The notes under the pieces: generated by a model
Databases searched by the model: none
What the model was told of the DNA's origin: nothing
Seen by the model: only the letters and a program-made list of their open reading frames with translations
Source: Rhodocyclaceae bacterium
GTDB taxonomy: Bacteria; Pseudomonadota; Gammaproteobacteria; Burkholderiales; Rhodocyclaceae
Length of the DNA: 7,576 bases
Direction of reading: 5' to 3'
Assembly: GCA_027325905.1 (NCBI GenBank)
Contig: DAIEEM010000247.1
Location: 1-7,576, forward strand
Translations under genes and position numbers: made by a program
Part shown: positions 1 to 6,034 of the stretch, in pieces
Layout: each line of letters begins with the position of its first letter
How positions within the stretch are numbered: position 1 is the first letter of the stretch

Positions 1-2822
1 GTGCCGAAGTCGTCGATGGCAAGGACGATGCCCATGGCCCTGAGCTCGCGGAGCAGCAGGGTCGCCTTCTGCGGGTTCTCCATCGCCACGCTCTCCGTGA
101 TTTCGAACTCGAGCAGTCCCGGCGGAACCCCCGTCTGCCGCAGAACCGCGGCGACGTCGCCGAGCAGGGTGGGCTGGCGCAACTGCCGCGCCGAAAGGTT
201 GATGGCGAGCGGCGGCGGCGTGCGGCCGGAGTCGAGCCAGGCGCGCAACTGGCGGCACGCCGTCGTCAGCACCCAGGCGCCGACCTGGTTGATGAGGTCG
301 GTCTCTTCGGCGATGGGAATGAACAGCGCCGGCGCCTGGATGCCCAGTCCGGGCCGGTCCCAGCGGATCAGCGCCTCGACGCCGGTGACGCCGCCCGCCA
401 TATCCAGCCGCGGCTGGTAGTAGAGACGAAACTGGTCGTGCTGCAGCGCTTCGCGCAGCAGGCGCTCGACCTCCAGCCGGTCCATCGCCGCCTCGTTCAT
501 GCTGCGCGAGAAGAACTGAAAGTTGTTGCGCCCGTTCGACTTGGCGTGATACATGGCCGTGTCTGCGAACTTCATCACCGTGCCGACGTCCTCGCCGTCC
601 TGCGGGAAGAGGGCGATGCCGAGCGACGACGAGCTGTGCAGGCGATGGCCTTCTATCGCGTAGGGCTGGCCGAGGGCCGACAGGATATTGCCGGCCACCG
701 TCGTCGCGATGTCCGGCGTCTCGAGGCCGGGCAGGACGATGACGAACTCGTCGCCGCCCAGGCGCGCCACCGTGTCCGAGGCGCGCACGGCCTGCCGCAG
801 CCGGTGCGCGACCTCGATCAGCAGCAGGTCGCCGACGGGATGGCCGAGCGTGTCGTTGACGGTCTTGAAATGGTCGAGATCGAGGAAGATCGCGGCGACG
901 CTGCTGCCGTTGCGGCGTGCCTCCGCCATCGACTGGTCGAGGCGCACTTCGAGGCTCATGCGGTTGGGCAGGCCGGTCAGCGGATCGTGGTGGGCGAGAT
1001 GCTGGATGTGCTCTTCCACCAGCTTCTTGTCGGTGATGTCGAGGTCGACGCCGACGGCGCGCGTCACCCGCCCGCTCGCGTCGCGCGTAACGTGGGTGTG
1101 CACCTCGAGATGGCGGATTTTGCCGTCCGGCAGCACGATGCGGTAGTCGAGCACGTCGATGATGCCGCGGCCGCGCAGGAAATTCCGCACCTGGTCGACG
1201 ACGCGCTCGCGGTCGTCCGGATGCAGATGGTCGAGCCAGTGGCTGAAATGGCCATCCGGCGTCGGCGGCGCGCCGAAGATCTCGAACACGCGCCGGTCGG
1301 CGACGACGACGTTGCCGTCGATGTCCCAGTCCCAGATGCCCATGCCGACGGTCGCCGCCGCCATCTTCAGGCGTTCGTGCAGCCGCAGCAGTTCGCTCTC
1401 GGCCTGCTTGCGGGCGGTGATGTCGGTGTAGATGGAAACGAAGCCGCCGCCCGGCAGCGGTGCGCCGCGAACCTCGACGGCGCGGCCGTCCGGGCGCCGG
1501 CGCTCGAACTGGTGGGCGACCGGATGGCGCGCGCGCTCGATGAAGCCGTCGACGACGGCGTCGACGTTCTCGCTGCCGTACTCGCCGCGCGCCGCGTTGT
1601 GGCGGATGAGCGTCGCGAAGTGCGGGTGCGGCTCGGCGAACAAGTGGTCGGGCAGGTCGAGGAGTTCGCGGAACGTCTTGTTGCAGGCTACCAGGCGCAA
1701 GCCGTCGTCGAAGACCGAGACGCCGCACGGGATGTTGTCGAGGATGCTCTGCAGGACCTCGTTGCTGCGCTGGAGGTTCTCCTCGATGCGCTTGCGCTCG
1801 GTGATGTCGGTATAGGTGGTGATGAAGCCGACGACCTTGCCGTCGACGCCGAAGGGCGTGCCGACGACGAGGTGGGTGCGACCGCCGGGGCGGGTGCGCT
1901 CGAAGCGGTGCGGCCGGAACTGCAAGGCGAGCTCGCGCCGCCGGCGCACGTGCTCCTCGGCATCGCCGGGCCCGTATTCGCCGCGCCGCGCCGGCACGCG
2001 GATCAAGTCGTCGAAGGCGGCGCCCTTGCGCACGATTTCCGGCGGCAGTTCCAGCACGTCGATCATGCCCGCGTTCCAGACCACGAGCCGCAATTGGCTG
2101 TCGAAGACGCTGATGCCCTGGGGCAGGCTGGCAAGGATGTTTTCCAGCAGGGTCGACTGCCGGCGCAACTCCTCCTCGACCTGGGCGCGGGCGCCGATCT
2201 CGGACTCCAGCCGGGCATTCACCGCAGCCAGTTGCGCCAGGCGGCGCCGCTGCTCGCGGAACAGGAAGATCGTGCGCTGCGTCATGCGGCCGGTCTGGGT
2301 CAGCACCAGCCCGGCCATGGCGGCGAAGGACGTCAGCGCCGCCGCCCAGGCCGCGGGGCTTTGCTGGAAGGCGGCGGCATTGAAATTGAACGTCAGGTAG
2401 CCCGAAAGCGCGAGTTGCGCCACGGTCAGCATGGTGGAGAAGACCAGCAGCGCCGCCATCACGCCGCCCCAGATACCGTAGAAGGAGGCGGCGACGAAGC
2501 AGAAAGCCATGTATACCGGTGCCGAATTGCCGAAGAAACCGTAGATGACGCTGCCGAGCGTGGCTGCGGCGTAAAGGCCGAGCAGCAGTATCGCCGCGAG
2601 CCATTGCGTGCCGAGGCGCCGCCGGAATGGATAGATGCCGACGAAGGCTGCATAGAGCGCGATGAACGGCACGCTTGGGGCGTAGCCGAGCTGCGCGCCT
2701 ACCGCCAGGTTGACGAACAGGAGCACCATGCCGGCGATCAAGGCCACGGCGTAGGTGGCCATGACCACCTCGTGCCGGATCGCCTGCACGACCGCATCGA
2801 GGCCGCCGTGAATCCGCGTCAT
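1..2822 (-). CDS. Membrane-anchored PAS-PAS-PAS-GGDEF-EAL cyclic-di-GMP protein (3' end cut by window edge)
   Basis: Predicted bifunctional c-di-GMP turnover protein of the inner membrane; 940 codons are visible and the frame is open to the left edge. Residues about 18-180 are hydrophobic, giving roughly five or six membrane segments, followed by a basic/coiled stretch to about 220. PAS domains lie at about 222-345, 350-470 and 480-600, each ending in a (Y/L)TDIT or LDIT motif; the first two are the PAS_7-like type with G(I/V)SVFD and RGEYG. The GGDEF domain (about 605-770) carries GGDEF at 689-693 with an intact RxxD inhibitory site (RASD, 680-683). The EAL domain starts near 795: EAL at 816-818, N875, E907/E910 and D937-D938 are all present, so the visible metal ligands are intact; the remaining catalytic lysine, glutamates and glutamine lie outside. 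Start chosen at ATG 2822 because a GGAGGGG ribosome site precedes it. Both activities are plausible; which dominates, and the signal sensed, cannot be told. It is divergent from the carbon-fixation genes. Confidence 0.93.
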   Translation of the reverse strand, partial: MTRIHGGLDAVVQAIRHEVVMATYAVALIAGMVLLFVNLAVGAQLGYAPSVPFIALYAAFVGIYPFRRRLGTQWLAAILLLGLYAAATLGSVIYGFFGNSAPVYMAFCFVAASFYGIWGGVMAALLVFSTMLTVAQLALSGYLTFNFNAAAFQQSPAAWAAALTSFAAMAGLVLTQTGRMTQRTIFLFREQRRRLAQLAAVNARLESEIGARAQVEEELRRQSTLLENILASLPQGISVFDSQLRLVVWNAGMIDVLELPPEIVRKGAAFDDLIRVPARRGEYGPGDAEEHVRRRRELALQFRPHRFERTRPGGRTHLVVGTPFGVDGKVVGFITTYTDITERKRIEENLQRSNEVLQSILDNIPCGVSVFDDGLRLVACNKTFRELLDLPDHLFAEPHPHFATLIRHNAARGEYGSENVDAVVDGFIERARHPVAHQFERRRPDGRAVEVRGAPLPGGGFVSIYTDITARKQAESELLRLHERLKMAAATVGMGIWDWDIDGNVVVADRRVFEIFGAPPTPDGHFSHWLDHLHPDDRERVVDQVRNFLRGRGIIDVLDYRIVLPDGKIRHLEVHTHVTRDASGRVTRAVGVDLDITDKKLVEEHIQHLAHHDPLTGLPNRMSLEVRLDQSMAEARRNGSSVAAIFLDLDHFKTVNDTLGHPVGDLLLIEVAHRLRQAVRASDTVARLGGDEFVIVLPGLETPDIATTVAGNILSALGQPYAIEGHRLHSSSSLGIALFPQDGEDVGTVMKFADTAMYHAKSNGRNNFQFFSRSMNEAAMDRLEVERLLREALQHDQFRLYYQPRLDMAGGVTGVEALIRWDRPGLGIQAPALFIPIAEETDLINQVGAWVLTTACRQLRAWLDSGRTPPPLAINLSARQLRQPTLLGDVAAVLRQTGVPPGLLEFEITESVAMENPQKATLLLRELRAMGIVLAIDDFG
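1030..2190 (-). repeat. Tandem PAS-coding repeat (diverged), two close copies plus a third related one
   Basis: Inside the PAS-GGDEF-EAL gene, the segments around 1410-1800 and 1800-2180 encode two PAS domains that share the same landmarks in the same order: G(I/V)SVFD, LRLV, RGEYG, RFER or QFER plus RPxGR, and YTDIT(E/A)RK. At the DNA level the junctions also resemble each other, with ggtgatgtcggt recurring at 1801 and 1411 and a shorter form near 1030. This looks like an internal duplication with a unit of about 390 bases. The third PAS (coded near 1030-1380) is a different subtype with WDWD and HPDDRERV motifs. Confidence 0.6.
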
Positions 2823-2948
2823 ATCTTCCCCTCCCTGTCGGACCGCCGCAGAGGCACCGCCGGGCCGTCTTCTTTTTGTTGTCATCTTATCACCGCCATA
2901 AAAAAGCCTGACTTTCCCCTCCCGGCGATGACGGCTATGCTGCCGGCC
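2823..2948. promoter_or_regulatory. Divergent intergenic region between the c-di-GMP gene and cbbY
   Basis: This 126-base spacer separates two divergently read genes, so promoters for both should lie here. It is richer in A and T than the flanks, especially at 2868-2915 (a T-run, then cataaaaaa). A weak plus-strand sigma-70 candidate is TTTTTG at 2873-2878 and CATAAA at 2897-2902, spaced by 18 bases. On the minus strand TAAGAT (2889-2884) could be a -10 box, but no good -35 box lies upstream of it. I see no riboswitch-like fold or convincing operator palindrome. The promoter calls are guesses from consensus only. Confidence 0.35.
2827..2834 (-). promoter_or_regulatory. Ribosome binding site of the PAS-GGDEF-EAL gene
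   Basis: Read on the minus strand, the bases before ATG 2822 are ggaggggaagat, a strong Shine-Dalgarno match at normal spacing. This decides the start codon. Confidence 0.7.
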
Positions 2949-3668
2949 ATGCTGCAAGCCCTCATTTTCGACGTCGACGGCACGCTCGCCGATACCGAGC
3001 GCGACGGTCACCGCGTCGCATTCAACGCCGCTTTCCGCGAAGCCGGCCTGCCGTGGCAATGGGACGCCCGCGCCTACGGCGAACTGCTGGCGGTTTCCGG
3101 CGGCAAGGAACGCATGGCCCACTACGCCCGCCAAGTGGCGCCGGAGCTGGCGGCGCGGCCCGACTTCGAAGCCTTCCTGCGCAAGCTGCATGCGCTGAAG
3201 ACCGGCCATTACGTGCGCCTGGTCGCCGGCGGCGCCCTGCCCCTGCGGCCCGGCGTGGCCAACCTGATCCGCGAGGCGCGGGCCGCCGGCCTCAAGCTCG
3301 CCATCGCCTCGACGACGTCGCCCGAGAACGTCACCGCGCTGCTGCGCGCCTCGCTTGCCCACGATGCCGCTGACTGGTTCGACGTCATCGGCGCCGGCGA
3401 CGTCGTGCCGGCGAAGAAGCCGGCGCCCGACATCTACCTGTGGGTGCTGGAGCGGCTCGGCCTGCCCGGCGGCGACTGCCTCGCCGTCGAGGACTCGGCC
3501 AACGGCCTCAGGGCCGCGCTCGGCGCCGGCATTCCGACCCTGGTCACCGCAAACGCCTATACGCGCGGCCAGGATTTTTCCGGCGCCGTGGCCGTGCTGT
3601 CCGACCTCGCAGCGACCATTCTTGCAGAGGTCGAGGTTCTGCATTCGACTTATGGTGCCCATCATTAA
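2949..3668 (+). CDS. cbbY: CbbY, HAD-family xylulose-1,5-bisphosphate phosphatase
   Basis: Haloacid dehalogenase-type phosphatase of about 239 residues, the usual CbbY length. In characterised members CbbY dephosphorylates xylulose-1,5-bisphosphate, a misfire product that inhibits RuBisCO, so it acts as a RuBisCO repair enzyme in the cytoplasm. The HAD motifs are all visible: FDVDGTLADTE with nucleophile D8 and acid/base D10, motif II near S121-T123 (IASTTSPENV), the conserved lysine in AKKPAPDIY (K156/K157), and the acidic motif VEDSANGL with E181-D182. A helical cap sits between motifs I and II (about residues 18-90). The start is uncertain: in-frame ATGs are at 2928, 2937 and 2949, none with a clear Shine-Dalgarno; 2949 is chosen because it puts the first motif at the position normal for the family. 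It lies 73 bases upstream of cbbM on the same strand, which supports CbbY over a generic phosphoglycolate or beta-phosphoglucomutase-like HAD enzyme. Confidence 0.88.
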   Translation: MLQALIFDVDGTLADTERDGHRVAFNAAFREAGLPWQWDARAYGELLAVSGGKERMAHYARQVAPELAARPDFEAFLRKLHALKTGHYVRLVAGGALPLRPGVANLIREARAAGLKLAIASTTSPENVTALLRASLAHDAADWFDVIGAGDVVPAKKPAPDIYLWVLERLGLPGGDCLAVEDSANGLRAALGAGIPTLVTANAYTRGQDFSGAVAVLSDLAATILAEVEVLHSTYGAHH

Positions 3669-3741
3669 ATATGAATGTTGTTTATGATTTGGCGCGGCTA
3701 GCATTCGCCCTATGCCATGCTAGACACCAAAGGAGAAAGAA
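3665..3741 (+). promoter_or_regulatory. cbbY-cbbM spacer with candidate CbbR (LysR-type) site and cbbM leader
   Basis: The spacer between the cbbY stop and cbbM is markedly AT-rich at 3661-3690 against a GC-rich background, typical of a regulated promoter. It contains TGA-N7-TTA at 3672-3684, matching the loose TNA-N7/8-TNA pattern described for CbbR and other LysR-type regulators; further TNA triplets occur at 3665, 3666 and 3685. The match is weak evidence because the consensus is very degenerate. No good sigma-70 pair was found; TTGGCG at 3690 and TATGCC at 3711 are spaced too closely. CbbR control of cbbM is inferred from the family; no cbbR gene is in this window. Confidence 0.4.
3729..3736 (+). 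promoter_or_regulatory. Strong ribosome binding site of cbbM
   Basis: The sequence aaaggaga lies six bases before ATG 3742, a near-perfect Shine-Dalgarno. It fixes the cbbM start and fits high expression. The neighbouring cbbY and cbbO starts have no comparable site. Confidence 0.85.
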
Positions 3742-5121
3742 ATGGATCAATCGAACCGCTACGCCGACCTGAGCCTCAAGGAAGAGGAACTGATCCGGGC
3801 TGGCCGGCACATCCTGTGCGCCTACAAGATGAAGCCCAAGGCCGGCACGGGCTACCTTGAAGCCGCCGCCCATTTCGCCGCCGAGTCCTCGACCGGCACC
3901 AACGTCGAAGTATCGACGACCGACGACTTCACCAAGGGCGTCGACGCCCTGGTCTATCACATCGACGAAGCCACCGAGGATATGCGCATCGCCTATCCGC
4001 TCGAACTCTTCGACCGCAACGTCATCGACGGCCGCTTCATGCTGGTCTCCTTCCTCACCCTGACGATCGGCAACAACCAGGGCATGGGCGACATCGAGCA
4101 CGCCAAGATGATCGACTTCTACATGCCGGACCGCGTCGTCCAGATGTTCGACGGCCCCGCCAAGGACATCACCGACCTGTGGCGCATCCTCGGCCGCCCG
4201 GTCAAGGACGGCGGCTACATCTCCGGCACCATCATCAAGCCCAAGCTCGGCTTGCGTCCCGAGCCCTTCGCCCAGGCCGCCTACCAATTCTGGCTCGGCG
4301 GCGACTTCATCAAGAACGACGAACCGCAGGGCAACCAGGTCTTCGCCCCGATCAAGCAGACGCTGCCGCTGGTTTACGACGCGATGAAGCGCGCCCAGGA
4401 CGAAACCGGCCAGGCCAAGCTGTTCTCGATGAACATCACGGCCGACGACCACTACGAAATGTGCGCCCGCGCCGACTTCGCGCTCGAGACCTTCGGCCCC
4501 GACGCCGACAAGCTCGCCTTCCTCGTCGACGGCTACGTCGGCGGCCCCGGCATGGTCACCACGGCCCGTCGCCAATACCCGAACCAGTACCTGCACTACC
4601 ACCGCGCCGGCCACGGCGCCGTCACCTCCCCGAGTTCCAAGCGCGGCTACACCGCCTTTGTGCTGGCCAAGATGAGCCGCCTGCAGGGCGCCTCCGGCAT
4701 CCACGTCGGCACCATGGGCTACGGCAAGATGGAAGGCGACGAAGACGACAAGATTATCGCCTACATGATCGAACGAGACGAATGCCAGGGCCCGGTCTAC
4801 TTCCAGAAGTGGCACGGCATCAAGCCGACGACGCCGATCATCTCCGGCGGCATGAACGCGCTGCGCCTGCCCGGCTTTTTCCAGAATCTCGGCCACGGCA
4901 ACGTCATCAACACGGCCGGCGGCGGCTCCTACGGCCACATCGACAGCCCGGCCGCCGGCGCCAAGTCGCTGCGCCAGGCCTACGAGTGCTGGAAGGCCGG
5001 CGCCGACCCGATCCAGTGGGCCAAGCAGCACAAGGAATTCGCTCGCGCCTTCGCATCCTTCCCCAAGGACGCCGACAAGCTGTACCCCGGCTGGCGCGAG
5101 AAACTGGGCGCGCACCGGTAA
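3742..5121 (+). CDS. cbbM: Form II ribulose-1,5-bisphosphate carboxylase/oxygenase large subunit
   Basis: RuBisCO form II, which fixes CO2 onto ribulose-1,5-bisphosphate in the cytoplasm; form II enzymes are dimers or higher assemblies of large subunits without a small subunit. The 459-residue product starts [10 protein letters not shown] and aligns without gaps, from memory, to the Rhodospirillum rubrum enzyme, so residue numbers coincide: E48, N111 (GNNQGMGD), K166 and K168 ([10 protein letters not shown]), carbamylated K191 with D193 and E194 ([14 protein letters not shown]), H287-R288 and H291 (HYHRAGHGA), loop-6 K329 (TMGYGKMEG), S368 ([11 protein letters not shown]), and the phosphate-binding [11 protein letters not shown]. 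Every catalytic residue is present, so this is a genuine RuBisCO and not a RuBisCO-like protein. The C-terminus ends at [10 protein letters not shown], about seven residues shorter than in R. rubrum. It is preceded by cbbY and followed by a terminator and cbbQ. Form II enzymes generally have low CO2/O2 specificity, suggesting use at high CO2 or low oxygen. Confidence 0.99.
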   Translation: MDQSNRYADLSLKEEELIRAGRHILCAYKMKPKAGTGYLEAAAHFAAESSTGTNVEVSTTDDFTKGVDALVYHIDEATEDMRIAYPLELFDRNVIDGRFMLVSFLTLTIGNNQGMGDIEHAKMIDFYMPDRVVQMFDGPAKDITDLWRILGRPVKDGGYISGTIIKPKLGLRPEPFAQAAYQFWLGGDFIKNDEPQGNQVFAPIKQTLPLVYDAMKRAQDETGQAKLFSMNITADDHYEMCARADFALETFGPDADKLAFLVDGYVGGPGMVTTARRQYPNQYLHYHRAGHGAVTSPSSKRGYTAFVLAKMSRLQGASGIHVGTMGYGKMEGDEDDKIIAYMIERDECQGPVYFQKWHGIKPTTPIISGGMNALRLPGFFQNLGHGNVINTAGGGSYGHIDSPAAGAKSLRQAYECWKAGADPIQWAKQHKEFARAFASFPKDADKLYPGWREKLGAHR

Positions 5122-5139
5122 GGTCACGCGCGCCACGGA

Positions 5140-5173
5140 AAACGCCTCCGCTTTGCCGGGGGCGTTTCTTTTT
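5140..5173 (+). terminator. Intrinsic terminator after cbbM
   Basis: An 11-pair hairpin is formed by 5140-5150 (aaacgcctccg) and 5157-5167 (cgggggcgttt) around a six-base loop, with only one G-T wobble, followed by cttttt at 5168-5173. It begins 18 bases after the cbbM stop. It should end most cbbM transcripts and let only readthrough, or a separate promoter, reach cbbQ. Confidence 0.9.
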
Positions 5174-5207
5174 CCGCGGCGGGAAACCTTGCCGACGCCG
5201 CCGACAT

Positions 5208-5213
5208 GGAGAG
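5208..5213 (+). promoter_or_regulatory. Ribosome binding site of cbbQ
   Basis: ggagag lies six bases before ATG 5220. It supports this start over the open frame that continues upstream through the terminator and, in a different frame, across cbbM. Confidence 0.7.
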
Positions 5214-5219
5214 AAAGCG

Positions 5220-6023
5220 ATGACCGAAAAACAGCAATACCTAGTCCGCCAGGAGCCCTTCTACCAGCCCAAGGCCAACGAAGTGGCGCTCTGCGAAGCG
5301 GCCTACGCGGCGCGCCTGCCGGTGATGGTGAAAGGCCCTACGGGCTGCGGCAAGTCGCGCTTCGTCGAACACATGGCCTGGAAACTCGGCAAGCCGCTGA
5401 TCACCGTGGCCTGCAACGAGGACATGACGGCATCGGATCTCGTCGGCCGCTATTTGCTCGACGCCGGCGGCACGCGCTGGCTCGACGGCCCGCTGACCAC
5501 CGCCGCGCGCATCGGCGCCATCTGCTACCTGGACGAGATCGTCGAGGCGCGCCAGGACACGACCGTCGTCATCCACCCGCTCACCGACCACCGCCGCACG
5601 CTGCCGCTGGACAAGAAGGGCGAGCTGGTCGTCGCGCATGCCGACTTTCAACTCGTGATTTCCTTCAATCCCGGCTACCAGAGCCTGATGAAGGACCTGA
5701 AGCAATCGACCAAGCAGCGCTTCGTCGCCTTCGACTTCGACTACCCGCCGGCCGAACTTGAAATCGCCATCGTCGCCAAGGAAACCGGACTGGCCGAGGG
5801 TACCGCGGCCAAGCTGGTCAAGATCGGCGGCGCCGCGCGCAACCTCAAGGGGCACGGCCTCGACGAGGGCATCTCGACGCGCTTGTTGGTGTATGCGGCC
5901 AAGCTGATCAATCAGGGCGTCGATGCCAAGGACGCTTGTCGCATGGCCATGACGCGGCCGATCACCGACGACGCCGATATCCGCGAAACCCTCGAGCACG
6001 CCATCGACGCAACCTTCGCCTAG
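5220..6023 (+). CDS. cbbQ: CbbQ, MoxR-type AAA+ ATPase of the RuBisCO activase
   Basis: ATPase subunit of the CbbQ-CbbO RuBisCO activase: a ring of CbbQ uses ATP to remodel RuBisCO active sites blocked by tight-binding sugar phosphates, working through CbbO. The 267-residue product has the normal family length. Visible motifs are Walker A GPTGCGKS at 39-46, Walker B ICYLDE at 101-106 (D105, E106), a sensor-1 asparagine at N150 in ISFNPGYQ, and a probable arginine finger R167 in STKQRF. The stretch after about 180 corresponds to the CbbQ C-terminal domain and ends in an acidic helix. Close relatives are NorQ and GvpN; placement between cbbM and cbbO identifies this one as CbbQ. It lies 98 bases after cbbM, beyond the terminator, and its stop is 11 bases before the proposed cbbO start, so the two are very likely cotranscribed. 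Confidence 0.96.
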   Translation: MTEKQQYLVRQEPFYQPKANEVALCEAAYAARLPVMVKGPTGCGKSRFVEHMAWKLGKPLITVACNEDMTASDLVGRYLLDAGGTRWLDGPLTTAARIGAICYLDEIVEARQDTTVVIHPLTDHRRTLPLDKKGELVVAHADFQLVISFNPGYQSLMKDLKQSTKQRFVAFDFDYPPAELEIAIVAKETGLAEGTAAKLVKIGGAARNLKGHGLDEGISTRLLVYAAKLINQGVDAKDACRMAMTRPITDDADIRETLEHAIDATFA

Positions 6024-6034
6024 CGCTATTACCC

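Noticed and set aside
438..2948. Very long plus-strand open frame (from 438) continuous with cbbY, suggesting a giant fusion protein
   Set aside because: It runs antisense to the well-supported PAS-GGDEF-EAL gene, its translation shows no recognisable domain before the HAD part, and it is rich in R, A, D and V as expected of a shadow frame in GC-rich DNA. Only the part from about 2949 is real.
2823..2948. c-di-GMP riboswitch in the divergent spacer
   Set aside because: No GEMM-like conserved core or paired stems seen; proximity to a GGDEF-EAL gene alone is not evidence.
3690..3710. Possible sigma-54 promoter (ttggcgcgg...gcattcgc) before cbbM
   Set aside because: The GG and GC elements are not at the required 12-base offset and the -12 element is poor.
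3682..5136. 484-residue minus-strand open frame across cbbM
   Set aside because: Antisense shadow of a RuBisCO gene with every catalytic residue in place; low-complexity valine/alanine/glycine composition and no domain seen.
4179..5219. N-terminal extension of the cbbQ frame back into cbbM
   Set aside because: The extension overlaps cbbM in another frame, is arginine-rich low-complexity sequence, and would cross the terminator. CbbQ has its family-normal length from 5220, where a ribosome site is present.
5241..5999. 252-residue minus-strand open frame across cbbQ
   Set aside because: Shadow frame opposite a gene with intact Walker motifs; no independent support.
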